Positions 1 through 7,868 of a stretch of 64,000 bases of DNA are shown here, piece after piece. The notes beneath the pieces are model-generated. The model had not been told where the DNA came from and searched no databases. It saw only the letters and a list, made by a program, of their open reading frames with translations. Positions within the stretch are counted from its first letter, which is position 1. Every line of letters begins with the position of its first letter. A program made the translations under genes and the position numbers. Origin of the DNA: Actinomyces bovis (lineage in GTDB: Bacteria > Actinomycetota > Actinomycetes > Actinomycetales > Actinomycetaceae); assembly GCF_900444995.1 (NCBI RefSeq), contig NZ_UAPQ01000001.1, positions 62,001 through 126,000 on the forward strand, given 5' to 3'.

Positions 1-1035
1 CTGTGGTCCCTAAATGGACTGTTCCAAGCTCCCGGCGGACCCTGCTGCAACTCCACCATGAACCGTTGGACCCCTCGAGCCTTGCGTGGCCGCTTTATCG
101 GCTGGTGGAATGCCTCCCACAACCTCGGCGCCATGGCCGCAGGCGCTCTGGCTCTCTGGGGCGCAAACACGCTCTTCCACGGCAACGTCATTGGCATGTT
201 TATTGTGCCGGCCATCGTGGCCATACCCATCGGCATCTGGGGCTTCTTCTATGGCAAGGACGACCCCTGCGAGCTTGGATGGGAGCGGCCTGAGACTATC
301 TTCGAAGAGCCAGTTGCCAAGGCCGACGTCGTCACTGAGCAGGTTTCCAAGGGCCGCATCCTGTACGAATACGTCCTCAAGAATCCCGCCGTATGGTTAC
401 TGTGCATCGCCAACGTGGCCGCCTACTGCGTGCGCATCGGCATCGACAACTGGAACGTCCTCTACACCCACGAAGTCTTGGGCTTCTCCGACTACACCGC
501 AGTGAACACCACCATCGCCTTAGAAATGGGAGGTTTGGCAGGATCACTAGCCTGGGGCTTCGTCTCCGACAAGCTCGGTGGGCGCCGCGCCATCACCGCA
601 GCGATCGGCCTAGGCCTAGTGATTGTGCCGATTCTGATCTACTCGCAAGCCACTTCGGAGACCGTCGTCTATGCCGCGTTGTTCTTCATTGGCTTCCTGA
701 TCTTCGGACCGGTCACTCTAATTGGCATCTGCGTGATCGGTTTCGCCCCCAAGACCGCCACCGTAGTGGTCAACGCCGTCCCCAGAGCCTTCGGCTATGT
801 ATTTGGTGACTCCATGGCAAAGGTGCTTCTGGGCCGGATTGCTGACCCGAAGAAGCACGGCGTAACGGTCTTCGGGCACAACCTACACGGCTGGGGCTCA
901 ACCTTTACGGTGTTGATTGTTTCGGCCATAGTGGGCCTGGCCTGCCTGCTCATTGTGGCCCTACTGGAGGAACGTATGCTCCGGGCAGACCGCAAATTCG
1001 CCCAGGACAACCCGCAGGAGGTGGCCACCGCATGA
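1..1035 (+). CDS. Organophosphate:phosphate antiporter (UhpT/GlpT-type MFS), 5'-truncated by window edge
   Basis: The reading frame is open from base 1, so the N-terminus lies outside the window; 344 residues are visible. The first residues (GLFQAPGGP, then NRW and WNASHNLG) match the conserved loop and fifth helix of the OPA branch of the major facilitator superfamily (UhpT, UhpC, GlpT, PgtP), which exchange sugar phosphates or glycerol-3-phosphate for inorganic phosphate. Further helices follow, with the loop motif WGFVSDKLGGRR between helices, as in MFS repeats. The stop codon overlaps the start of the inositol-monophosphatase-family gene (ATGA), so the two are translationally coupled, which suggests uptake of a phosphorylated polyol or sugar and its dephosphorylation. 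Transport versus sensor (UhpC) function and the exact substrate cannot be decided from this part. Confidence 0.85.
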   Translation: MWSLNGLFQAPGGPCCNSTMNRWTPRALRGRFIGWWNASHNLGAMAAGALALWGANTLFHGNVIGMFIVPAIVAIPIGIWGFFYGKDDPCELGWERPETIFEEPVAKADVVTEQVSKGRILYEYVLKNPAVWLLCIANVAAYCVRIGIDNWNVLYTHEVLGFSDYTAVNTTIALEMGGLAGSLAWGFVSDKLGGRRAITAAIGLGLVIVPILIYSQATSETVVYAALFFIGFLIFGPVTLIGICVIGFAPKTATVVVNAVPRAFGYVFGDSMAKVLLGRIADPKKHGVTVFGHNLHGWGSTFTVLIVSAIVGLACLLIVALLEERMLRADRKFAQDNPQEVATA

Positions 1036-1829
1036 GTGTGAAGATTGACGACACCTGTTTAGACCAATTGCTCCAGGTGGCCCTTGGTGTCGTCCAACGG
1101 GCCGCCGAGATAGCCCAGTCCGCGCAGTTGTGGGAAGGCCTAGACGTGCGCACTAAGTCAGGGCGCAATGATCTGGTAACCGCAATTGACCAGGCCGTGG
1201 AGGAGCACGTTGCCCAAGCTCTGAGCTCCCAAACTGGCCTACCTCTGCTAGGCGAGGAAGGGCACGCGGTTGATTCTTTCGCGGGGCTGGTCTGGGTGCT
1301 CGACCCAGTGGACGGCACTATGAATCTGGTGGAGACCCGCCGCGACTACGCGGTTTCGCTGGCACTTTGCCTGGATGGGGTGCCGGTCATTGGGGTGGTG
1401 CGTGACGTGGTCATTGGGCACACCTACAGCGCGGTGCGCGGCAAAGGTGCCTGCTGCGATGGGATACCGCTGCCGCCTGTCGGTGAGGGGCCTGCACGCA
1501 CTGACTGCGTGATCATCACCGATCTCAAGGAGATTCAGGCGCTGCCGAGGCTGGCTCAGTGTCTAGTGGAGTCCCGGGGACACCGCCGTTACGGTTCAGC
1601 CGCACTGGAATGTGTGGAAGTGGCTTGCGGCAGAGCTGGAGCCTTTGTCCATATGTGGGTCTCCCCTTGGGATATTGCGGCAGCTGCCCTGATTTGTGCG
1701 GAGGCAGGGGTTCGTTTCACCCGTTTGGATGGCACACCTTTGGATGTGCGCTACCAGGGTTCTGTGCTGGTAGCCCCTCCTCGCACTCACCAGGAGCTGT
1801 TGCAGCGTCTCATGATTGATGCAGCCTGA
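1032..1829 (+). CDS. Inositol monophosphatase family phosphatase
   Basis: 265 residues, the usual length for Mg-dependent IMPase-family phosphatases (inositol-1-phosphatase, histidinol-phosphatase HisN, CysQ/fructose-bisphosphatase relatives). The metal-binding motifs are present: GEEG at residues 74-77, WVLDPVDGT at about 88-96, and WDIAAAAL at about 213-220 followed by EAG. The start ATG overlaps the stop of the upstream OPA transporter, so no separate ribosome site is needed. Its likely job is to release phosphate from the compound imported by the transporter; this is inferred from coupling, not from substrate-specific residues. The gene faces the LacI regulator tail to tail. Confidence 0.88.
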   Translation: MSVKIDDTCLDQLLQVALGVVQRAAEIAQSAQLWEGLDVRTKSGRNDLVTAIDQAVEEHVAQALSSQTGLPLLGEEGHAVDSFAGLVWVLDPVDGTMNLVETRRDYAVSLALCLDGVPVIGVVRDVVIGHTYSAVRGKGACCDGIPLPPVGEGPARTDCVIITDLKEIQALPRLAQCLVESRGHRRYGSAALECVEVACGRAGAFVHMWVSPWDIAAAALICAEAGVRFTRLDGTPLDVRYQGSVLVAPPRTHQELLQRLMIDAA

Positions 1830-1840
1830 GTGCACGCTGC

Positions 1841-1887
1841 GGGCTGGTCCCAGTCACTCCGCTAGGCGGGGAGGCTGGGGCCAGTTC
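1841..1887. terminator. Bidirectional stem-loop between convergent genes
   Basis: CTGGTCCCAG (1844-1853) pairs with CTGGGGCCAG (1875-1884) over 10 bp with one G-U wobble, and a smaller CTCC/GGGGAG helix can form inside the loop. It lies between the stops of the convergent IMPase and LacI genes. There is no clear U-tract, as is common in high-GC actinobacteria, so function as a terminator is inferred. Confidence 0.55.
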
Positions 1888-1931
1888 CGGTGTAGTTCGA
1901 CTGCCTGATCCCCACAATCTGGCGCAGCCGA

Positions 1932-2963
1932 TTACTTGCGTGGCGCGGGCCCGGAGGAGCCTCTGACCACCAGCTTGGTGTTCACTTTGCATCGCTCAGG
2001 GGCAGCGGCTGCTTGCCTGGTAGGTCCCATCCATTTCCCTGCGAGTTCCACTGCCAGGCTGGCCAACTTGGCTGGCTGCCGGTTGATGGAGGTCAGGTCA
2101 AATGCCTTACTGATAGCGATCTGGGAGTCGTCACAGCCAGTAACCGAAATGTCTTGGCCAGGTCGCTGCCCTCCACGCAGGAGCGCAACATAAGCTCCCT
2201 GGGCGCACTGGTCGTTGTAACAGACTAAAGCGCTTGGCCCACTGTCCTGTTGGAGCTCTCCCCGCTCCAAGAGTCCTCTGGTGGCTTGATAGCCAGCGTC
2301 GGCACTCGCGCCGGCAGCGACCACACGGTAGCTCAGGCCAACCTGGGTAGAGGCCTCCTCGAAAGCCTTCCGGCGGGCGTCCGCTGAGGCTCCCGCTGGT
2401 CCATCTAGGAGCCTTACCTCTCGGTGCTGGTGTTCCCACAGGTGGGCCACCAGTTGCTGCATCCCTACCCTATTGTCAGAGGTGACCAGCGCAGCTGCGC
2501 CGGTGGGCGCATCTTGTCCCACCGCGATCAGCGGCATCCTGACAGACTCAGGACGCAACTCCGGCAGTTGGCTCGGGTCCACCACTACTACAGCCTGGCA
2601 GCGCAGTTGTTCCAGCGCCTGGATAGCCCTGCTGGCTGGGTTGTTCTGGCTGACTGACTGAACCACTAGGTTCAGGCCGATAGCTTCGGCGCGGGCGAGC
2701 ATTTGGTCGTGAAGCTCGGAGTGCAACTCCTGTTCGAGTCTGCAAATCAGTCCTACATTGCGCGGACTAGACCGGCGCAGCAAGGAACCAGCCAGGTCAA
2801 CTTGGTAGCCAATGCGATTGGCTTCCTCACGAATCCGATCGCGGGTCTGCGCCCCCACCCGGGGGCTGCCATTTAAGGCTCGCGATACGGTAGAGATGGA
2901 AGTGCCGGTGGCCTCGGCAACGTCCTGCAATGTGGGACGGCGCGCTATGGCGTCCGAGTTCAC
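1932..2963 (-). CDS. LacI-family transcriptional regulator
   Basis: 343 residues from a GTG start. The N-terminal helix-turn-helix (TLQDVAEATGTSISTVSRAL, about residues 11-30) is followed by the hinge-helix region and a periplasmic-binding-protein-like effector domain, including the typical DISVTGCDD segment near the C-terminus. The start lies 9 nt after the stop of the acidic protein gene, so the two are probably co-transcribed. The gene faces the transporter/phosphatase pair; LacI regulators commonly control adjacent sugar-uptake genes, so that pair is a reasonable target, but the controlling promoter is outside the window. The effector is unknown. Confidence 0.92.
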   Translation of the reverse strand: MNSDAIARRPTLQDVAEATGTSISTVSRALNGSPRVGAQTRDRIREEANRIGYQVDLAGSLLRRSSPRNVGLICRLEQELHSELHDQMLARAEAIGLNLVVQSVSQNNPASRAIQALEQLRCQAVVVVDPSQLPELRPESVRMPLIAVGQDAPTGAAALVTSDNRVGMQQLVAHLWEHQHREVRLLDGPAGASADARRKAFEEASTQVGLSYRVVAAGASADAGYQATRGLLERGELQQDSGPSALVCYNDQCAQGAYVALLRGGQRPGQDISVTGCDDSQIAISKAFDLTSINRQPAKLASLAVELAGKWMGPTRQAAAAPERCKVNTKLVVRGSSGPAPRK

Positions 2964-2972
2964 GAGGGCTGC

Positions 2973-3248
2973 TCAGTCTTTGTCGTCCTCGTCGTCAAAT
3001 TCCTCGTACTCGCCATCGTCGTCGAAGTCGTCGTCGAAGTCTTCGCCGTCTTCTTCCACCGTGTCGAAAGGCAGCTCGATGCCGTAGGTAGTGAACAGGG
3101 CGTCGTCGTAGGTGAAAAAGGCATCCTGGAGGGCGCTCTCGGTGGCGACGACCGCCGGGGAAAGCTCGTCCCCTGTGGCAGCTGCGTCAAGGTGCGCCTC
3201 GAAGGCTGCGATGAGTCGGTTGAGCGCGGACCGCGGGTCGTTCGTCAT
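2973..3248 (-). CDS. Small acidic conserved actinobacterial protein
   Basis: 91 residues. The N-terminal 65 residues (starting TNDPRSALNRLIAAFEAHLDA) look helical; the C-terminus is a strongly acidic Asp/Glu tail from about residue 67. Similar short proteins occur in many actinobacteria, often labelled only as hypothetical or primosomal; I cannot support a specific function. The ATG has no Shine-Dalgarno sequence but a TAGGCT hexamer ends 6 nt upstream, pointing to a leaderless transcript. It is followed after 9 nt by the LacI gene. The acidic low-complexity tail should not be used to infer homology. Confidence 0.75.
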   Translation of the reverse strand: MTNDPRSALNRLIAAFEAHLDAAATGDELSPAVVATESALQDAFFTYDDALFTTYGIELPFDTVEEDGEDFDDDFDDDGEYEEFDDEDDKD

Positions 3249-3254
3249 GACACC

Positions 3255-3260
3255 AGCCTA
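3255..3260 (-). promoter_or_regulatory. Leaderless -10 box for the acidic protein gene
   Basis: TAGGCT (minus strand) ends 6 nt before the ATG at 3248, the spacing typical of leaderless actinobacterial promoters. No -35 box is obvious. Confidence 0.55.
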
Positions 3261-3303
3261 ACTGCTTAAAGCCGACCTGCGTCACAGATGTGGCTGCTGA
3301 CAG

Positions 3304-3342
3304 TCGCGGCGGCCCCGAGCTAGCTGCCCGGGACCGCCGCGA
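3304..3342 (-). terminator. Stem-loop after the FAD oxidoreductase gene
   Basis: TCGCGGCGG (3304-3312) and CCGCCGCGA (3334-3342) form a perfect 9-bp stem with a 21-nt loop, 23 nt beyond the stop of the oxidoreductase gene. There is no U-tract; termination is inferred from position. Confidence 0.5.
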
Positions 3343-3365
3343 TTGGCTGCGCTTTGGGCTCTGGC

Positions 3366-4460
3366 TCAGTCCTTCAGCCCAAGGGTCTGGGAAATGAACG
3401 AGGAGAAGAGGTCCTCCCCTTTAATGCGCGAGGTTTCCTCCGGACCAACCACCACGCGCACCCCCTCGCGCATAACCTGCGAGGCACCACCATTGGGGCC
3501 CAGGGGTAGCACCACTAGCTCAGGCTGAGGGCTGTAGGTGGCGCTGGCAGGGCGTCCCTGGATGCTGTCGGTGATGTTCTGGGCGACCACGGCCGCGTGA
3601 GCGCGGGCAGCGTCGGCGCGCTTGGTCTCACGCACGTCGGTGATGTCACCGATAGCCCAGACACCGGGGTGGTCCACCACGCGCAGCTGCTGATCCACGC
3701 GGATGGTGCCGTCGAAGTGGCGGATCTCGTCGTAGTCAGCGCCCAGGTAGCCGGTGGCGGCGCTAGCCCCGTATGCGCGGAACCACATGTCGGCCTCTAG
3801 CTGCCGTCCCTTTTTGGTGGTGATCCGGAAAGGCGAGAGGATGCCGGGCTCCACCGGGGGCAGGGCGGTGAGCTTGTCACCGGTGATGATCTCCACGCCC
3901 CGCTCGACTAGCTGCGCGCGGATGGATTCACGCAACTCAGGCTTGTAATCGCCGTTGGGGAGGATCTCCTTGGCGGTTTCCAGAAGGGTTACCTTGAGCT
4001 TTGGGAAGGCGGAGGTGAGCTCACCAGCCAGTTCAATCCCGACGTCGCCAGCGCCAGCAATCAGCACCCGCTCAGCCTGCTCTAGGTTGGCGTGGGCGCG
4101 CTCAATGCGGGCTTTGGCGACCACTGCCAGCGATTCCATGTGCTTGGCGGGGAAGGGGTAGGCCGTGCCAGTGGCTAGAACTAGGTGGTCTGCCTCAATA
4201 TCACCGTGGCCAGAGACGGACACAGTGGTGCCCTTGACGGCCAGCGCAGTGCCCTGAATGACGCGCCCATTGGCGAGAAGATTGTCGTAAGGCAGGAAGA
4301 TCTTCTCGGCCCATTCGCGGTCGACGGCGGCGCGTAGCGAGGCGGCGTGGTTGACGAAGCTGTCCTTCTGCTCGATCAGGGTGACTTCTGCAACGGGGTC
4401 CAGGGCCTTGGCTGCCGCAATGCCGCCGTAGCCGCCACCGACGATGGTTACTCGTGTCAT
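3366..4460 (-). CDS. NAD(P)/FAD-dependent oxidoreductase (AIFM2/FSP1- or NDH-2-like)
   Basis: 364 residues. The FAD-binding Rossmann motif VGGGYGGIAAAKAL is at residues 7-20, a second dinucleotide-binding motif (AGAGDVGIELAGEL) is near the middle for NAD(P)H, and VWAIGDITD in the C-terminal third is the usual FAD-contact motif of this two-dinucleotide-binding-domain flavoprotein family. The overall pattern matches AIFM2/FSP1-like and type II NADH dehydrogenase-like proteins that pass electrons from NAD(P)H to quinones. No membrane anchor is visible. The ATG is preceded by AAGGA at 8-nt spacing. Substrate not assignable. Confidence 0.85.
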   Translation of the reverse strand: MTRVTIVGGGYGGIAAAKALDPVAEVTLIEQKDSFVNHAASLRAAVDREWAEKIFLPYDNLLANGRVIQGTALAVKGTTVSVSGHGDIEADHLVLATGTAYPFPAKHMESLAVVAKARIERAHANLEQAERVLIAGAGDVGIELAGELTSAFPKLKVTLLETAKEILPNGDYKPELRESIRAQLVERGVEIITGDKLTALPPVEPGILSPFRITTKKGRQLEADMWFRAYGASAATGYLGADYDEIRHFDGTIRVDQQLRVVDHPGVWAIGDITDVRETKRADAARAHAAVVAQNITDSIQGRPASATYSPQPELVVLPLGPNGGASQVMREGVRVVVGPEETSRIKGEDLFSSFISQTLGLKD

Positions 4461-4523
4461 AGTGCTGTTCCTTCTTAGTTTGCTGCCAGTGGGAGGTTGA
4501 TGCTTGTAGGTGCCTTGGAGCCC

Positions 4524-6602
4524 TTAGCTGCCAGCTAGGCCCCGGCGTTCCAGGAGTGGCTCCAGGCTTGGGGTTCGACCGGTGAGGGCCAGGTAGGAGT
4601 CGAGCGGGTCGCGGGAGTCGCCCCGGCTAAGGAGCTCGCGGCGCAGCCGATCCCCAGCTTGGCGATTGAGCCCCAAGTCGCCATTTTGGGCGCCTTGGCC
4701 GTCTGTGCGCAGCCACTGGGCGGCGTCAGCCACCATGATCTCACTCCAGATATATGCGTAGTAGGCGGCGGCGTAGCCACCGGCAAAGGCGTGCTGGAAG
4801 TAGGTGCTGCGGTAACGCGGGGGCACTAGGGCAGCGTCGATGCCTGCCTCCCGCAGTGCGGCCTGCTCAAAGGCTTCTACCTGCGTGGGGTCAGTGGGCA
4901 GTTGCTCTGGACGCTGAGTGTGCCAGGCTTGGTCCAATAGGGCTGCTCCCAGGTACTCGGTGGTGGCATAGGCTTGGCCGAAGCTGCCTTGGGCCCGCAG
5001 TTGCTCCGCGAGTTCGGCGGGCAGTGCCTCACCGGTGTCCACATGCCGAGCATAGGAGGCCAGCACAGTCGGGTGCAGAGCCCAGATCTCGTTGAGCTGG
5101 GACGGCAGTTCGACGACGTCTTGGGGCACATTGGTGCCTGAGGCACTAGGCCAGTGGCAGTTGGAGAGGATGCTGTGCAGTGCGTGGCCGAACTCGTGGA
5201 AGCAGGTGATGACCTCATCCCAGGTGAGCAAGGTGGGGCCTGCCGCAGGCTGGCTAATGTTCAGGCAGTTGATAATGACGGGACGCTGGCCGGTCAGCTG
5301 GGACTGCTCCACCAGGTTGTCCATCCAGGCGCCGCCGGACTTGCCTTCGCGAGCGTAGTAATCGCCTACGAACAGGGCGAGAACTGGTGCTTCCTGGCCA
5401 GGCGCAGCGGTGGCGGTGTCTCGCACTTCCCACACACGCATCCCGGGGGCGTACATATGCTCAGCCAGGTCTGGGCGTTCTTGGAAGGTAAGGCCGTAGA
5501 GCTTGTTAGCGGCGTAGAAGACGCCTCTTTCAACCACCTGCCATAGCTCTAGGTAGGGTGCCAGGGTCGCGTCGTCGACGCCGAAGCGCTCCTTGCGTTC
5601 GGCTTCCTCGTAGCGGCTCCAGTCAGCCGGGCCAAAGACTTCACCCGGTCGGGTGTGGGGATCGGCAGCCATGCGGGCGGCGTAGCGCTTAGCCTCGGCA
5701 GCGGCGTTGGCCATGGCCGGACCGCTGAGGCGTTGCAACATAGCGCTGATGGCTTCAGTGCTGCCAGCGGCACTGGCGGCAGCCACGGTGGCAGCGTGGT
5801 GAGGGAAGCCAAGCAACTGGGCCCGTTCTGCTCGCAGAGCCGCTTCCTCTAGCACAGCCGCACGCACATCGTGCTCTCCAGACAGGCCCCGTCCCAGGGA
5901 CTTTTCCAGCAGCGTCTGACGGGCGCTATGCGAGGTGATAGTGGCCAGCTCAGGGGGCAGCGTGTAGTTGGCGACGCCGGCCTCATGCATGGCCTTGGCC
6001 ATATGGGTGCCGACGCTGGTACTCAGTGCGCTTAGGCGAGCGTTGATCTCCCGCAGGCGTTGCGCCGCCTGGCCCTGCAAAGCGACGCCGTCGCGCTCGA
6101 AGGATTCCACGGCTAAGCGGATGAGCCGGGCCGTCGGCGGATCAATGAGGCGAGCGTCAGCATCGCGTGGCTCTATCCCCTGCACCTGAGCCTGCTCCAC
6201 GGTCTGGTGCAGCAGCTTAAAGCGCCGGTACAGGCGAGGATCTAGGTCATAGGCGTCACTGTGTTGTGAGAGCTCCGGGGCTAGGCGCTCCTCAAGTTCA
6301 TCTAGCTCTGGGCAGTCGGTGGCACTGGTCAGGGAGTAAAGCACCGTGAGAGCGCGGTCCAAGAGCTCACCGGAGCGTTCTAGCGGCTCCAGGGTGTTGG
6401 CGATGGTGGGGGCACTTGGGTCAGAGGCCACGGCCTCCCACTGGGCTCGTTGCTCAGCCATGCCAACGCGCACGGCCGGCTCAATGTGCTCGGGGCGCAG
6501 CGCGCGGAAGTCTGGCAGACCCAAATCCAATGGCCAGGGCCTAGAAAGCGGATTGTCAGGATGGAGGGTGGCATCCTTGCGCGTGGCGGTCGGGATGGTC
6601 AT
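4524..6602 (-). CDS. dcp: M3-family zinc metallopeptidase, peptidyl-dipeptidase Dcp type
   Basis: 692 residues from the ATG at 6602. The zinc-binding motif HEFGH (within FHEFGHALHSI) lies around residue 470, and DYYAREGKSGGAWM upstream and GGYAAAYYAYIWSE near the C-terminus are the conserved substrate-binding segments of the Dcp/oligopeptidase A group, which cleave short peptides in the cytosol. The frame stays open to a GTG at 6656, but the 18 extra residues do not resemble the family, whereas the ATG at 6602 is preceded by CACGAT ending 6 nt upstream, consistent with a leaderless start. Dcp versus OpdA specificity is an inference from overall similarity. Confidence 0.9.
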   Translation of the reverse strand: MTIPTATRKDATLHPDNPLSRPWPLDLGLPDFRALRPEHIEPAVRVGMAEQRAQWEAVASDPSAPTIANTLEPLERSGELLDRALTVLYSLTSATDCPELDELEERLAPELSQHSDAYDLDPRLYRRFKLLHQTVEQAQVQGIEPRDADARLIDPPTARLIRLAVESFERDGVALQGQAAQRLREINARLSALSTSVGTHMAKAMHEAGVANYTLPPELATITSHSARQTLLEKSLGRGLSGEHDVRAAVLEEAALRAERAQLLGFPHHAATVAAASAAGSTEAISAMLQRLSGPAMANAAAEAKRYAARMAADPHTRPGEVFGPADWSRYEEAERKERFGVDDATLAPYLELWQVVERGVFYAANKLYGLTFQERPDLAEHMYAPGMRVWEVRDTATAAPGQEAPVLALFVGDYYAREGKSGGAWMDNLVEQSQLTGQRPVIINCLNISQPAAGPTLLTWDEVITCFHEFGHALHSILSNCHWPSASGTNVPQDVVELPSQLNEIWALHPTVLASYARHVDTGEALPAELAEQLRAQGSFGQAYATTEYLGAALLDQAWHTQRPEQLPTDPTQVEAFEQAALREAGIDAALVPPRYRSTYFQHAFAGGYAAAYYAYIWSEIMVADAAQWLRTDGQGAQNGDLGLNRQAGDRLRRELLSRGDSRDPLDSYLALTGRTPSLEPLLERRGLAGS

Positions 6603-6608
6603 GGGCTC

Positions 6609-6614
6609 ATCGTG
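6609..6614 (-). promoter_or_regulatory. Possible leaderless -10 box for dcp
   Basis: CACGAT (minus strand) ends 6 nt before the ATG at 6602. Only A2 and T6 of the TANNNT consensus are kept, so support is modest; it also decides between the two possible starts. Confidence 0.35.
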
Positions 6615-6701
6615 CCATGGCCACTGCCAGTTACCGGAACATTTAGGCGAGCTCACTGGGCCTTTTGTCCTGGAGACTTTTCAAGTTGAGTTCAGGACCG
6701 G

Positions 6702-7856
6702 CTATTTCAGCCCCAATACGCCAGCGACGTCAGGCGGGAAGAAGCCGGGACCCTTGAGGACCTTCCCATCCTCCCGATAGACCGGCCTGCCATCCGCCCC
6801 CAGCTTGGACATATTGGAGCGTTGCACCTCCGCCAGCACGGCAGCCAGGTCAATGCCCGTTTCTAGGGCCATCCCGTAGATGACATAGACCAGGTCCGCC
6901 AGGGCGTCGGCAGCTTCAACTGTGTCGCGGGTGCCGTCGTCACTTGCTACGGCGCGTTGGTAGGCGGCTTCAACCTCTTCCCGGGCGGACTGGCCATAGA
7001 CAGCTCCGGTGAGTTCGGCGAATTCCTCAGCGATCAGGCTCATGCGCATATGCAGGCTGCTGCGCTCCAGGCTGGGGCCATCGTCCTGTACGGGCAGTCC
7101 GTACACGGAGTGGAAACGGCGCACCAGGGCCTCCGGATCGTCCCCCTCGCGCTCCCCCACACCCTCATGCGGCACCAGTGGCGTGCGCTTGCTGGCTGCG
7201 TGAGAAGAGCCTGCCACTTGGCCACCGACTGTCACTGGCCCATCCCAGGGGGCAGCTGGCCTCCGCGGCTCTCCCGGCAGGAGCGTGGCCACCCAGCCGT
7301 CGTACAGGGTGCCGTTGTTGGGCAGATAGGAACGGACCCGGCCTTCGCGCCGGAAACCCAAGGACCAGGCCACGCGCCATGAGGGCCAGTTGGGCACGCC
7401 GTCGTGGATGTCGCAGCGCCAGCGCAGGACCTTGGCCTGCAGATGTCCCGCCGGGTCAAAGGCTGCCTCGATCAGGCCCTGGGCCGCTCGGGTGACGGTG
7501 CCATGCCCACGGGCCTCAGGGGCCTGCCAAAAGCCAATCTCCCAGGCGTCCTGACCATCAGAGGCTAAGCCCATCATGCCGACCAGCTCCTGGCTGCCGT
7601 CAGCCTGGACTTCACGCACCGCCCAGTTCAGGGCCTTGCCGTTCTCCCAGCCCGGGCTCACCACCTGTTCGATGAAAAAGACGCCGTCCTCACGGCTGTA
7701 AGGCGTAGGAACGATGGTCCATTCCTGGATCTCTGGGTCTTGGCAGATCTCGGTGATGCGGTCCACGTCATCCAAAGTGGGGGCGGATAGCAGCAGTTCA
7801 GGCAGCCGGTTCCCGTCCCGCTCCACGGTGGGCACTGTGATCTCAAAGGGGCGCAT
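6702..7856 (-). CDS. Fusion of GNAT acetyltransferase and MazG-like NTP pyrophosphohydrolase domain
   Basis: 384 residues in two parts. Residues 1 to about 195 resemble RimJ/RimL-type GNAT acetyltransferases (an acetyl-CoA fold with ARGHGTVTRAAQGL and WRVAWSLGFRREG). After a Pro/Ala-rich linker, residues from about 235 to 384 match the all-alpha phosphoribosyl-ATP-pyrophosphohydrolase/MazG-like family: EEFAEL near 276 and EAADALADLVYVIYG near 311 supply the metal-binding acidic residues, and SNMSKLGADGRPVYREDGKV plus the GPGFFPPD ending are typical of the Cof-like subgroup. The pairing suggests one enzyme that modifies an amine and another that cleaves a nucleotide, possibly in housecleaning or resistance. 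A TAGGGT box 6 nt before the ATG suggests a leaderless message of its own, although the upstream MFS gene ends only 9 nt away. Confidence 0.85.
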   Translation of the reverse strand: MRPFEITVPTVERDGNRLPELLLSAPTLDDVDRITEICQDPEIQEWTIVPTPYSREDGVFFIEQVVSPGWENGKALNWAVREVQADGSQELVGMMGLASDGQDAWEIGFWQAPEARGHGTVTRAAQGLIEAAFDPAGHLQAKVLRWRCDIHDGVPNWPSWRVAWSLGFRREGRVRSYLPNNGTLYDGWVATLLPGEPRRPAAPWDGPVTVGGQVAGSSHAASKRTPLVPHEGVGEREGDDPEALVRRFHSVYGLPVQDDGPSLERSSLHMRMSLIAEEFAELTGAVYGQSAREEVEAAYQRAVASDDGTRDTVEAADALADLVYVIYGMALETGIDLAAVLAEVQRSNMSKLGADGRPVYREDGKVLKGPGFFPPDVAGVLGLK

Positions 7857-7862
7857 GCACTC

Positions 7863-7868
7863 ACCCTA
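7863..7868 (-). promoter_or_regulatory. Leaderless -10 box for the GNAT-MazG fusion
   Basis: TAGGGT (minus strand) ends 6 nt before the ATG at 7856 and overlaps the TAG stop of the upstream MFS gene. Confidence 0.5.
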
